Source: Prorocentrum cordatum (Eukaryota > Sar > Dinophyceae > Prorocentrales > Prorocentraceae). From it: a stretch of 64,000 nt of DNA. Made by a program: the position numbers and the translations under genes. How positions within the stretch are numbered: position 1 is the first letter of the stretch; each line of letters begins with the position of its first letter. Below are positions 33,351-43,293 of this stretch, one piece after another. Under the pieces are notes generated by a model. It was not told where the DNA came from. It did not search any database and saw only the letters and a program-made list of their open reading frames with translations. Where the stretch lies: assembly GCA_963575745.1 (NCBI GenBank), contig CAUYUJ010021033.1, forward strand, positions 1-64,000, given 5' to 3'.

Positions 33351-33788
33351 CCGAGCACAAAAAAGATTGTCAACGTTCTTCTGGTCGTGTGTCGTCTGCG
33401 TCCAGTATAAGAGTTCCTCTGGAGCCGAACAAAAAGAATGCTCACTGTTCTTCTGGTCGTGTGTCGTCTGCGTCCAGAATAAGAGTTCCTTTGAATGATC
33501 CGCTGCAAGTGGCGCATCTGTTTGAGTGCGCCAAGCTCCTGGAAGAAAGGAGCAGGCAGCGCGAATCGCAGGGCACTGTCAGTCCTGCGGCCACAGCCCC
33601 CCCCGGTCGACGGTGAGCGCGAACCCGCGCCCGTGGCCAAGAATCGTCGCAGGCAAATCGTGGAGACCCGTCTGGCCGCCAGGGGAGAGAAGAGGAGCTC
33701 TGGCCCGAGTCTCACTGCGAGCCAGGAGGAGCTCGCCAAGCGTGTCAGACAACCCCAGCGCCCATGCGACAAAAAGAGATCGGGATGA
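33209..33788 (+). pseudogene. LINE2 linker between RT and RNase H (frames broken)
   Basis: Protein-like sequence moves between frames. 33,209-33,616 in one frame holds two 24-residue repeats (SSGRVSSAS, 72 bp apart at 33,375 and 33,447) and VAHLFECAKLLEERS. Then to 33,788 another frame gives VAKNRRRQIVETRLAAR. At least two frameshifts are implied. No domain recognised. Confidence 0.6.
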
Positions 33789-34917
33789 AATATGTTCGCC
33801 GAGGGGCAGTCAAAAGAGACGGTGTATTGCACATGTGACTGATGACCCCATCGCTTCCGCCGATAGTCCGTCTGCTGCTCCACAGGGAAGTAAGCGACCT
33901 CGGGGCCCTCCCTCTTCCAATCATGTTAGTGAGCCGCGTGAGGCACGACCCTCTGGCGCAAACGTGAATGCCTTCAAACTCAACGCCTACTCTCAGGCGC
34001 GGTTGGGCATGATGCATGCGTCAGGTGACTGGTCCGCTCATCGTCGCGCGTTCTCTGCACGCTCGAGGGATTCTCAGGCTGCTCTTCTTGGATGGCGTGG
34101 TGGTACTAAATACGTCGGTTGGAGAAAATGGGGAGATGTCTTCATTGCGGATCAAAATGGCAATACGAAGTGGTGGGAGACTATGATGTTTGGGAAAGAA
34201 GATTGGTCGATCTTCGTTGAGAAGTTACTCAAAAGATTGCACCTGCCCGCCATTCTTGACTATCTGGCCAAGCCTAGAGTTACGGTTGCCCGTACGGAGG
34301 AGGAGGAGAAGAAAGTTAACGATGATAAGATTGCGCGTCGCATTGCTCATAACTTTGAATATGAGACTATCTTTGACTATGAGTCGGATAAGATTCCATT
34401 CGAAATACTGGGTGACAGCTTGTGTGTTGTCCAATGGATAAGAGGGCACTGGAGGTGCACGAACATGGGCTATAACAACACCTTAGAGGCGGCACAAACC
34501 ACTCTTGATGCTATAACGGACACCTGCTTGAGAACTGCGTGTGCGGGGGCTGACCCGATCAAACATCATTATAGGGAGGGTAACAGTTATGCTGATGAAC
34601 TCACGTGGGCCTGCAGAGCTTGCCCACACACATCGAAGAGAAACGAGTATCTTGCCCCTTTATATACTTCGAAAGTTTTAGGATTGAGGGGTTACTTCGA
34701 TGGAGGCACCTCGGATATTGGGGCTGGGGGAGGCTGGTGGCTGCAGGCTTTTGTAGAACATCAAAATGCTATACAGTGTCGCGTGATTGCCGAGGAGGCG
34801 TTTGGCCTCGATAGGGAGTCAACCGTGACGGTCTGTGAGTTAACGGCCGCCTCGAAGCTAATTCACGCAGTCTCGCAGATTGCGTCTGTTATAGATAGCG
34901 TCTCACACGCTCGGTAG
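33526..34917 (+). CDS. LINE2 C-terminal region with permuted RNase H
   Basis: Open for 463 codons, with homology to the other elements from about 33,780. LGMMHASGDW (~34,005) matches LINE1. RNase H motifs in order: ILGDSLCVVQWIRG (Asp70-type, ~34,412), YREGNSYADELTW (Asp134-type, ~34,575), RGYFDGGTSDIGAGGGWW (Asp10-type, ~34,690) and STVTVCELTAASKLI (Glu48-type, ~34,820). All four acidic positions are present. Terminates 77 bp before the element end. Confidence 0.8.
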   Translation: MRQAPGRKEQAARIAGHCQSCGHSPPRSTVSANPRPWPRIVAGKSWRPVWPPGERRGALARVSLRARRSSPSVSDNPSAHATKRDRDEICSPRGSQKRRCIAHVTDDPIASADSPSAAPQGSKRPRGPPSSNHVSEPREARPSGANVNAFKLNAYSQARLGMMHASGDWSAHRRAFSARSRDSQAALLGWRGGTKYVGWRKWGDVFIADQNGNTKWWETMMFGKEDWSIFVEKLLKRLHLPAILDYLAKPRVTVARTEEEEKKVNDDKIARRIAHNFEYETIFDYESDKIPFEILGDSLCVVQWIRGHWRCTNMGYNNTLEAAQTTLDAITDTCLRTACAGADPIKHHYREGNSYADELTWACRACPHTSKRNEYLAPLYTSKVLGLRGYFDGGTSDIGAGGGWWLQAFVEHQNAIQCRVIAEEAFGLDRESTVTVCELTAASKLIHAVSQIASVIDSVSHAR

Positions 34918-34994
34918 TGCCACTTGCGCCTGGTGGCCGCGGGAAGCACCGCTGCTTGCATGTGCTGGAGGACCCCGCCGCAAAGCCCGCAAAA
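34918..34994 (+). other. LINE2 3' region, stem-loop and tail
   Basis: Short 3' region. AAGCA (34,944-34,948) pairs with TGCTT (34,953-34,957) around CCGC. The tail is CGCAAAGCCCGCAAAA. Confidence 0.6.
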
Positions 34995-35004
34995 AACCTG
35001 GTTG

Positions 35005-35454
35005 ACGGTTTACCGCGGGCTCCCAGTTTTATTATGAGTTGACTTCCGGGAACCGAGGTATCATGAACATCGAAAAAATCGAAAAATTCCTCGTAGAGCT
35101 CTTCGGCATCGATGAGCTAGAGGAATTCCGGCGCGGGGTGGAGCTAGTTGGCCGACCCGACAAGAAGAGACAATGTGACAACTTTGGGTCGGTTTTGCCG
35201 ATTTTTAAAGGTTGTTTGACCATTCATTTCGAGAAAGCAGATTTTTACGCCGAGCATTGGAAAATAAAATTTGTTTCTAGAGCAGCTCAGCTCTCTAGCG
35301 CCAGTTTTACTATCGGAACATTAGGAGCAACCGACATGAAGCCGACAACCAAAAATGAAAATTCGACGTTTTTCTAGAAATGCTCCAATAAGCTGTTTGC
35401 TTGGAACCTAAGCACTCTTACGCGTGCAAAGAGCTCTACGAGGTCCCCGGCGGT
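35005..35454 (+). repeat. Right half-hairpin and B module hosting N1
   Basis: ACGGTTTACCGCGGG closes the LINE2 host hairpin. A B module with head CCTCGTAGAGCTCTTCGGC (35,090) and tail AAGAGCTCTACGAGG (35,429-35,443) follows. Its loop GACCAGGGTG holds N1. Confidence 0.8.
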
Positions 35455-35464
35455 GACCAGGGTG

Positions 35465-36718
35465 CTGCTGTCCCTCCTCGGGATCTCAGCGGTGGCCTGG
35501 CCCGTCGGGGGCTTCCTCAAGCATGTCTCCTCAGGCTGCCCCCTGGGCGGCCGTGTGCGCGCGGGCGGGCCGTGCAATAAATTCGGGTACTTCGTCGGCT
35601 GCGACGACCTTCTCTCCTTGGGCCTACAGACGATAGGTGCTGGAGGCCAGCTCTGTTTGGCATCAGAAGTGGGACTGACTTCAACGCATAGGCCGCTGTC
35701 GTCGCTTTGTACTTGTTTGTACTGCCTGCTTGCGCTTTCTCCATTATTGCTCTTGCACACGTGTGTATTCTTTGACATTGAGGTACTTTGACAGTTCTGT
35801 GACATTGAAGTATCTTGAGATTGAGGTTCTCTGCATTGTATCGGCGTGGCTGTTTTCATTCTTTCTTTGAATCGTATCGATTAGAGTTCAAGATACTTGA
35901 GTGCGTTATCAGACATTCAGTTATGCAGGTGATTCAAGATACTGAGTGCGTTATCAGACACTCAGTTATCCGAGAGTTACTTCTTGAGTGCGTTATCAGA
36001 CATTCAGTTATCACACATTTGTCGTGAGCGTACGACTCTTGTCTTACCGCGGGTTGTTACGACATATTTCGGACTTTGTGTTTGCGTTGACTCTTGCCAT
36101 GCTGTTTGTGTGTCGGACATGCGCGCATGTTGGTATAAGAGCTCCGCGTGATCTGCACTTTGTTCGGAATAAGAGTTTTGCATTTGCCCACTCCCGCTCA
36201 AAGAGTGGTGGGTGTCTTGCCTGACTCTGTGCACAGTCGACCGCAAATTCGTTGTGTTTCACGTGCATGGTCTTTCAGTGGTGCTGAGACGGTAATCGCT
36301 ATATGTGGTTACTGCATGGTCTCGCATTACTTTGAAGTGTACTCGTCATTTTAGTTGTTAGTTTTGTGTTTGTCTCAGTTGTGTTGAGACGGTAATCGCT
36401 GTATAAACCAGTGGTTACTGTATGGTCTCTCACTGCTTTTATTTTCAGTGGTGCTGAGACGGTAATCGCTATATGTGGTTACTGTATGGTCTCTCACTGC
36501 TTCTTGCTGTCTTGTACAGCTTCTTTCATCATCTTTGTTGTTTTGCATTCTAGTGTATTGGCAGTCTTGTGCACATTTGTACAGCTTCGCTGTTTGATGC
36601 ACCTCTGCTTAAATCTTTGCAGCTTCGCTGTCTTCCTGTACAGCTTCGCTGTTTAGGTTCTTTGTGTTTAGGCCTGCTCCCTTGGGAGCTCGAACCGGCC
36701 TTCGCAAAAGACGCAAAA
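35465..36718 (+). mobile_element. N1: 1.25 kb element without LINE reading frames
   Basis: Flanked by GACCAGGGTG (35,455-35,464) and GACCAGGTTG (36,719-36,728). The first ~200 bp match the LINE1 5' end from its first base. The 3' end has a stem-loop GCTCCC/GGGAGC (36,676-36,689) and tail CGCAAAAGACGCAAAA. The interior lacks ORF1, endonuclease, RT and RNase H. It holds three copies of GAGTGCGTTATCAGACA (35,899-36,012) and three of CGGTAATCGCT (36,290, 36,391, 36,450). It looks like a non-autonomous partner that keeps both LINE ends. Confidence 0.8.
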
Positions 36719-36751
36719 GACCAGGTTGGCTCAAGCTCTCATGGCTCAAGG
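36719..36751 (+). other. Possible spliced-leader relics at N2 5' end
   Basis: TTGGCTCAAG (36,726-36,735) and TGGCTCAAGG (36,742-36,751) match the last 8-10 bases of the dinoflagellate spliced leader. They sit directly at the 5' end of a retro-inserted element. The first two bases of the first match belong to the target duplication, so the support is eight bases, twice. Confidence 0.4.
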
Positions 36752-37525
36752 CTCCGCGAACGTTCATTTTCTCCTGCCTGGGGGGCCTCCGCGAAGGTGA
36801 ACGTTGAGCTAGCGTGTTGTTTTGCTCTGCTTACGCAACTGCCCATCTCCCTGTACATCTTGCTTGTCATTGTCTGCCTCTCATACTCATTTCTCGTTGC
36901 GGTTTGGTGGTGGCAATTTGTATACGCGGACTTGTTCCTCACTGCCTAGTGTGGTGCTCGTAAGTCTCGTTTCTTCCAGGTCTGCCTTGAGTGGATTGCA
37001 GATTGATCTCTTTCGAGTGCGGGTAGCACATTGAATTCATTGTGTGACAATTGTACCTGTTCCTTCCTCTATTCTCTTTGCTGCGTCGCCACATTTCTGA
37101 TTGAATTGGACTTTGATTGTGGCTGATGCCTCACGTGCGGAGCCTCACATCCAGCCTCGCATCCTGAGATGGGTCCGATCAGCATCACCATTCTCTTACA
37201 TTCTTTGGTTTGTGCATGTTGTTTCTTTGATGGAAATATCGTAACACGGTCGGTTGTCGCATCATCGATGTGTCTCTGAGGTTTCGACATACTTCGGACT
37301 TTGTGTTTGCATTGACTCTTGCCATGCTGTGTGTGTGTGTCGGGCATGCGCGCATGTTGGTGTAAGAGCTCCGCGTGCTTGTCATTTTGTTCGGAATAAG
37401 AGTTTCGCATGTGCCCACTTCCGCTCAAAGAGTGGTGGGTGTCTTGCCTGACTCCTGTATGCCGCCCTTTTTCCTGCTAGCGACTGGGCCTGACGGCCCG
37501 CATAGTCGATCGCAAAGACCGCAAA
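36729..37525 (+). mobile_element. N2: 0.8 kb 5'-truncated or mRNA-like retro-insertion
   Basis: Lies between the second and third copies of GACCAGGTTG (36,719-36,728 and 37,526-37,535), so it inserted at the same site as N1. The 3' end has GGGCC/GGCCC (37,486-37,499) and tail CGCAAAGACCGCAAA. About 170 bp (37,284-37,456) are >90% alike to N1 (36,058-36,230), including GGAATAAGAGTTT. I see no protein domain. Confidence 0.75.
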
Positions 37526-37535
37526 GACCAGGTTG

Positions 37536-39194
37536 ACGGCTCACCGCCGGCGCCAGTTGGCTCACCCGGCCCGGGCGGACAACGTGTCAACCTGGGCTCG
37601 GTTTTTCGGAGATTGTGAGAGATTTTGGAATACCTCGTAGAGCTCTTCGGGCGCAGGTGGAGCTAGTACCTCGTAGAGCTCTTCGTTATCGATGAGCCAG
37701 AGGAATTCCGGCGCGGGTTGGAGCCAGTTGGCCCACCCGACCCCGGCGGACAACGTGGTAACTTTTGGTTTGTTTTTCGAAGATTGGATAGATATTGGAC
37801 CATTCGTTTTAAGGAACCAGATTTTTGCGGTGAGCATGCGTATCTAAGCGTTGCTCCCAGAGCAGCCCAGCTCTCCCGAGGGAGTTTTACTATGGGTTCA
37901 CTTCCGGGGACCGACCTGATATAGAGATCGAAAAATACAAGAATTAAGATTTTAAGAAAATCATATGGGAAGTTCTGTGCTTCGATTCTGAGCACTCTAG
38001 TGCATGCAAGAAGCTCGACGGGGTTCCCGGCGGTGACCAGGTTGACGGTTCACCGCCGGCGCCAGTTGGCAGACCCGACCAAAAGAGACAATGTGTCAAC
38101 TTGAGGGCGGTTTTTCGGAGATTTCGAGAAATTTTGAATTTCGTTTGAGAACCAGTATTTTGTTCCCGTGTAGTGGGTTATGCCGCGTCTGCCAGTTCGA
38201 TTCTCAGGTCCGTAGCTGCAATATTATCATAAAACACTTGCCAACCGACTTTGGAAACACAACCAAAAATCGTAATATTCCGAGTTTCTCAGATTACCTT
38301 CAGGAAGCTTCTTTCATTTGTTCCGAGCAGCGCCGCGCGATCAAAGAGCTCCATCGTGCATCGTAGAGGTCTTCGGCAAGATGAGCTAAGAAGAAGTCGG
38401 GCGGAGGGTGGGCAGACCCGACCTTACGAGACAATGTGGTGACTTTGGGTCGGTTTTGCTAAGATTTGAAAGATAATTGACCATTCATTTTGAAAAACTA
38501 TATCTTCCTCACGTGTGGTGGGTTACGCCGCGTCTGCCAGTCCAATTCTCAGGTCTGTAGCTGCAATATTATTATCAAAACACTTGAGGGAACCGACTTT
38601 CGGAAATAATTGAAAAAACGTATTTTCTCGAGTTTCTTGGCTCATCCTTGAGAAGCTTCGTTATGTGTTTCGATCAGCGCCGTACGAGAAGAGAGCTCTA
38701 CGAGGCTTCCGGAGGTAACCTGGTTGACGTTTTACCGCTGGATTCCAGCTCGTTTTGAGAACCGGTATTTTTCGCACCTGTAGTGGGTTGTGCCGCGCCT
38801 GCCAGTGAAATTTTCAGGTCTCTAGCTGTATTGCTATCAAAACACTTGACCGATTTTGGGTGAAAACTGAAAAATGTAATTTTTCGAGTTGTCCAGCTCA
38901 CGCGTAAGAGAGCTTTCCCCATGTGTTCCGAGCAGAGCCGTGCGAGGGAATAGCTCTACGAGGCTCCCGGCGGAAAGCTGGTTGACGGTTTACCGCCGGC
39001 TCCTAGTACCTCGTGAAGCTTTTCGGCAAGATGAGCTAAGAGGAATTCGGGCGCAGGGTGGAGCTAGTTGGCAGACCCGACCTTAAGAGACAATGTACTT
39101 CGTAGAGCTCCTCGGCATCGATGAGCTAGAGGAATTCTGGCGCGGGGTGGAGCTAGTTGGCGGACCCGGCCGGGGCGGGCAATGTGTCAACCTG

Positions 39195-39276
<82 letters not shown>

Positions 39277-39680
39277 CTCCAAGATTATGAGAAATTTGGA
39301 AATTCGTTTCGGGAGCCACTATTTTTGTAACGTAGAGTGGTTTGTCCCGCGTTCGCCTGTCCAATTCTCGGGCCCGTGGCTGTAATATTATTGTTAAAAA
39401 ACGTGGAGGAACCGTCGGCCGTGAAAGTGCATTCCCGAAAATGGTAATGATCTCGTGCATTTGACGATAGCGGTAAGCGAGCTACACAAATCCAGTGTTT
39501 TCTGCACGTCTCATAGGTTATAGCGCGTCGACCTGTTGAATTCTGAAGTTTCTAGTGCAGAATAATGTCGTGCTACGAAAAACTGTGTATATTTTCTTTA
39601 ATTACTTGAGATTCATTCTCGGCGTCTGAGCAGTATTTCGTGATTCCAGAGCTCTACGAGGGTCCCGACGGTTACTCAGT
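37536..39680 (+). repeat. Run of B modules
   Basis: Begins with the right half-hairpin ACGGCTCACCGCC of the N1/N2 site. B copies end at hairpins near 38,028, 38,708 and 38,968, and several start at different truncation points (37,556, 38,066, 38,749). Two head-only pieces lie at 37,632 and 39,008. The last copy, with the T run, keeps a tail GAGCTCTACGAGGG but its hairpin is split by N3. Confidence 0.75.
39198..39276 (+). repeat. 79-base T homopolymer
   Basis: Uninterrupted T run inside a B module at a place where sister copies have five Ts (after CCTGAGGGCGG near 38,100). It may be a real expansion or an assembly error. Confidence 0.9.
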
Positions 39681-39833
39681 GTGAGCTTGAGGCCGCTTCG
39701 AGACTTGCCCGCTCTGCTTGCAAGATATTTCAAGAGTATCACGTTTTTCAGGGTACATCCAGCCCATAGGGGATGGCTGCACCAACCCGACCGCCCTTGT
39801 AGGGCCCTGTGGTCGGACCGCAAACCGCAAAAC
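39681..39833 (+). mobile_element. N3: 153 bp 3' remnant of a LINE-type element
   Basis: The right flank AACCTGGTTG (39,834-39,843), followed by ACGGTTTACCGCCGG, and the tail CCGCAAACCGCAAAAC match the other elements. A stem CCCT/AGGG lies at 39,794-39,804. The left flank (GACGGTTACTCAGTG) no longer shows a clear direct repeat, so the left boundary is approximate. Confidence 0.55.
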
Positions 39834-39843
39834 AACCTGGTTG

Positions 39844-41478
39844 ACGGTTTACCGCCGGCCCCAGTGATGACTTGGGGTTAGTTTTGCTAAGATTTGGAAG
39901 ATTTTTTTGACAATTCATTTTGAGAAACCAGATTTCTCTCGCGTGTAGTGGGTTATGCCGCGTCTGTCAGTCCAATTCTCAGGTCTGTAGCTGCAATATC
40001 ACTATCAAAACACTTGCTGGAACCGACGTTGGATGAAAACCCCAAGAACGATTTTTTCGAGTTTTTGTTCTTCACGCTTGAGAAAGCTTTTTCTGTGTCT
40101 TTCGAGCAGCGCCGCGCGAGAAAAGAGCTCTACGAGGCTTCCGGCGGTACCCTGGTTGACGGTTTACGCAGGATCCCAGTACCTCGTAGAGCTTTTCGGC
40201 AAGATGAGCTAAGAGGAATTCGGGCGCAGGGTGGAGCTAGTAACTCGTAGAGCTTCCCTTAGCTAGTTGCTGAAAGCTTAAGAGTAATTCCAGGGCGCTG
40301 GAGAGCTAGTAACTCGTAGAGCTTCCCTTAGCTAGTTGCTGGAAGCTTAAGAGTAATTCTGGCGCGCTGGAGAGCTAGTTGGCAAGAAAAATCTTGACGG
40401 ACTTTTTTTTTGACTTTTGCTCGGTTGAAAATTATGTTCTCGAAATTCAACCAATCGTTAGAGCTCTGGTATTTTTTTCCCGTGATATTCGATCTTATTC
40501 CCGCTCGCTGTCTTAATCTCAGCTCGATCGGGTACTTTTTTACTGTCACAAAGCGTTACGGCGGGATCGGCCGTTTCGAGTCATCTTGACACGCATTGAC
40601 GGTTTTTTGTACTTAACTCGAGATTCAGGAGAACTACAGAGCTGGTGCGCGCAGACACCGATTCAGGATCATCATGCGCGTTCGTCTGTTGCATCCAGAG
40701 GTCTGAACTCGGTCTGCTACTCGAGCTAGGTCCGCGAAGCTATTTGTATTCTTCGAGTCGTCTTGACAGGTGCTGTCGGTTTTCTGTACTTAACTCGGGC
40801 TGTAGGAGAGCTACAGAGCTGGTGCGCACACGAGTCGATTCATAATCATCAGGCGCGTTCGTCCGTTGCATCGAAAGGTCTGGACTCGGTCTGATACAGG
40901 AGCTAGGTCCGAGAAACTATTCGTATTCTTCGAGTTCTCTTAACAGGCGCTGTCGGTGTTCTGTACTTAATTCGAGCTGTAGCATAGCTACATAGCTTGT
41001 ACGCGCGTAATCGATTCAGAATCATCAGGTGCGTTCGGCTGAAGCATCTAGAGCTCTGAACTCAGTCTTCACACAGAAATCATAAGAAAATCATGGGGCG
41101 CGCTAGTCTGGAGAATTCAGACGCTTGGCCTGGGTCTGTTATGAGCGCAGACGCCAAGGAATCATCATCTGCACTATTTTGAAAGTATCTAGACACCCGC
41201 GCTCAGTCTGCTATTAGCGCTAGGGCTGAACACTGATTCGTACTCTGCTACTGTCTTGGAAATGGTAGTTTTTTTTTTCTTGGCTGTACTCGTGCTGCAG
41301 ATGAGCTACAGAGCTGTTCAGAACAGCAATGGGAAGGGAATCATCAAGGGCAATGGTGAAATGTATCTAGACGCCTGAGATCAGTCTGCTATCAGCGCTC
41401 GGGCTGAACAACTATTCGTTTCTGCTAATTCTTTGGAAATAATATACGGCAAGGAAGCTCTACGAGTCTCCCGGCGGT
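39844..41478 (+). repeat. B module, head pieces and A module hosting LINE3
   Basis: A truncated B module (39,866-40,180) ends in a damaged hairpin (GGTACC / TTTACGC). Three heads in tandem follow (40,180-40,370), then an A module with cluster-2 type monomers (GTGCTGCAGATGAGCTACAG near 41,292). It ends in GGAAGCTCTACGAGT and the left arm CCGGCGGT. Confidence 0.75.
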
Positions 41479-41490
41479 AAGAAAGGTTGA

Positions 41491-43293
41491 GACGTCCAGG
41501 GCCTGGGGTATGCGGTTGATTTCGGGACGGAGCATCGGTCGGTGGTGAATCATTTTATCTGGGCAGATAACGTGTACCTCGTCAGCCGTAGCCGTGAGGA
41601 GCTTACTCGAATGGTAAGAGATTTGACACTTCCACTTTACAGTTTCTCGATGCGATGGAAACCCACATCGCTGAAGTACATGGTGTGTGGAGCTCCCGCT
41701 GTCTTGGATGAGGACGGGAACATTCCACGTTCGATGGATCTGAAAATCCCGATTTTCTCTGATGCATGTGGTGGGAGGAATGCAGTGCAGCAGATTGATG
41801 AGTTATGTTACCGTCGGGTCGTTTCTATGGACGTACTTGGCACGCAGCTGCATAGTGAATATAATTGTCCTGTACATCGTGATGTATCCTTTCGCCTGGA
41901 CTGTGCTCGCCGTGCATTTTACTCCCAGGCAGGGTATTTCAGGTCGAATTGTATCCCCCTCAAGGATAAGCTTCGGAGATACCAGGATAGAGTCCAGAGC
42001 TTGGCTTTGTACGGTATGGAGACCACCACTGCAGATTCTCATACTCTTTCGTTTCTCCATTCCTTCGAAGGGAAGTGCCTGAAGATGATGATCTCGTCTC
42101 GGAAAGGGCCGATGGAAACGGAGCAAGCTTATCAGGAAAGGAGGTATCATGTTGCACGGGATCGTTTCTTAAAGGCTGGGTACTCCTCTCTTGTACAGCG
42201 TTATCTGATGTTGCACTGGAATTTCGCAAAAGACATTGCAAGTTTCGCAAATAGCATGATTGTTGAGAAAGTGATCGACTTGAAGGCGGCTGAGAGGACA
42301 TGGCGCGATTCCCGTATGGCGTGTTTGTGTTTTGGACCGTACTCTGATCGCAATCGCACACTTATGAGTGAGACGATGAGACACTTTGGCAACTGGTCGG
42401 AGGCTTCTTCCTACAAACGTCGCTGTCGAGGGACGGAAAGCATTGGCCAGAGATCATGGCAATATACATTAGCTGAGTTTTTCGGGGATGATTGGTGGGT
42501 TCAGTTCACAGGTTCCCAGCTTGGATTTATGCAATATGTCACGCACCTTTGTACACAGAGCATGCTTCGATGTTTCCAGGAGGTGTCGACGTGTGGACCT
42601 GTGAGTTCGCCCGCCTACTTGGCGCCCTCAGTGCATGGTGAAATTCAGGTGAGCACGGATGATAGTCCGATGGCTGCTGAGAAACTTGCAAAGCGCATTG
42701 CCCTTCATAATATGAAAGCAACTCGTTGGAACCTGGAGGCCCCTGGAATCCCTCTGGAGGTGGTGGGTGACTCGCTCCTCGTGGTTAGCTGGGCTACGGG
42801 GCGGTGGCGTGCAGATAATAGATCATATGCTGATAGAATATCGAAAATAATCAATACGCTTGATGGGCTTTGTAGCTGCTATAATATACGACCTCCAGCG
42901 GCGGGGATGGATCTAGTTCGTCATGATTTTCGGGAGTGGAATACTCGAGCCGACGTCCTTACACACCAGGCCCGAGAGGGCCAGATATTTAGTTCAGAAT
43001 GTAGTCCGTTTACACATGATTATGAGACAGAATTTTACGTTGCTGCTGCTATTCGGGCTGGTTTCGATGGCGGCGTGTCGTCTGAGGGATGTGGGTGCGG
43101 TTGCTGGATAGACATAGGCCTCAAACCACGGTTTTGGGATCGACGGGACCCCGCTCAGCTGATATGGAAGTCAGTTTTTGAGAGGGCTTGGCTTATTTGT
43201 CCAACTACAACTGTTACTGATACAGAACTCAGTGCTTTGGAGTGCATCGTGACTGCGCTCCCACAGGCAGCTCTATGGTTACCACAGACTTGA
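41491..43293 (+). CDS. LINE3 RT C-terminal part plus permuted RNase H (open, 5'-truncated)
   Basis: The frame is open from the first base of the insertion (600 codons). There is no start codon because the copy is truncated. VNHFIWADNVYLVS carries RT motif C (WADN, 41,560-41,571), followed by MRWKPTSLKYMVCG and the thumb/connection (YQERRYHVARDRF). RNase H acidic residues, numbered from codon 41,542: Asp 410 in VVGDSLLVVSW, Asp 471 in FREWNTRADVLTHQA, Asp 509 in AGFDGGVSSEGCGCGCW and Glu 562 in TDTELSALE. Spacing 410-471 is 61, close to 64 between Asp70 and Asp134 of E. coli RNase HI. This is the cleanest copy for judging the domain. Confidence 0.85.
   Translation, partial: DVQGLGYAVDFGTEHRSVVNHFIWADNVYLVSRSREELTRMVRDLTLPLYSFSMRWKPTSLKYMVCGAPAVLDEDGNIPRSMDLKIPIFSDACGGRNAVQQIDELCYRRVVSMDVLGTQLHSEYNCPVHRDVSFRLDCARRAFYSQAGYFRSNCIPLKDKLRRYQDRVQSLALYGMETTTADSHTLSFLHSFEGKCLKMMISSRKGPMETEQAYQERRYHVARDRFLKAGYSSLVQRYLMLHWNFAKDIASFANSMIVEKVIDLKAAERTWRDSRMACLCFGPYSDRNRTLMSETMRHFGNWSEASSYKRRCRGTESIGQRSWQYTLAEFFGDDWWVQFTGSQLGFMQYVTHLCTQSMLRCFQEVSTCGPVSSPAYLAPSVHGEIQVSTDDSPMAAEKLAKRIALHNMKATRWNLEAPGIPLEVVGDSLLVVSWATGRWRADNRSYADRISKIINTLDGLCSCYNIRPPAAGMDLVRHDFREWNTRADVLTHQAREGQIFSSECSPFTHDYETEFYVAAAIRAGFDGGVSSEGCGCGCWIDIGLKPRFWDRRDPAQLIWKSVFERAWLICPTTTVTDTELSALECIVTALPQAALWLPQT

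Larger units (their letters stand above)
28469..34994 (+). mobile_element. LINE2: full-length non-LTR retrotransposon, decayed
   Basis: The element is 6,526 bp between direct repeats AACCTGGTTG at 28,459-28,468 and 34,995-35,004. The flanks rejoin into a hairpin. The start CCTCCCTCCTCAGGGG resembles the LINE1 and N1 starts. Same domain order as LINE1. The linker between reverse transcriptase and RNase H is expanded by tandem repeats. The tail is CCCGCAAAA. Several frameshifts are present, though the EEP domain, the reverse transcriptase and the RNase H domain are each open. Confidence 0.9.

Noticed and set aside
39093-39460. Frames rich in Phe or Lys around the T run
   Set aside because: They are translations of the 79-base homopolymer.
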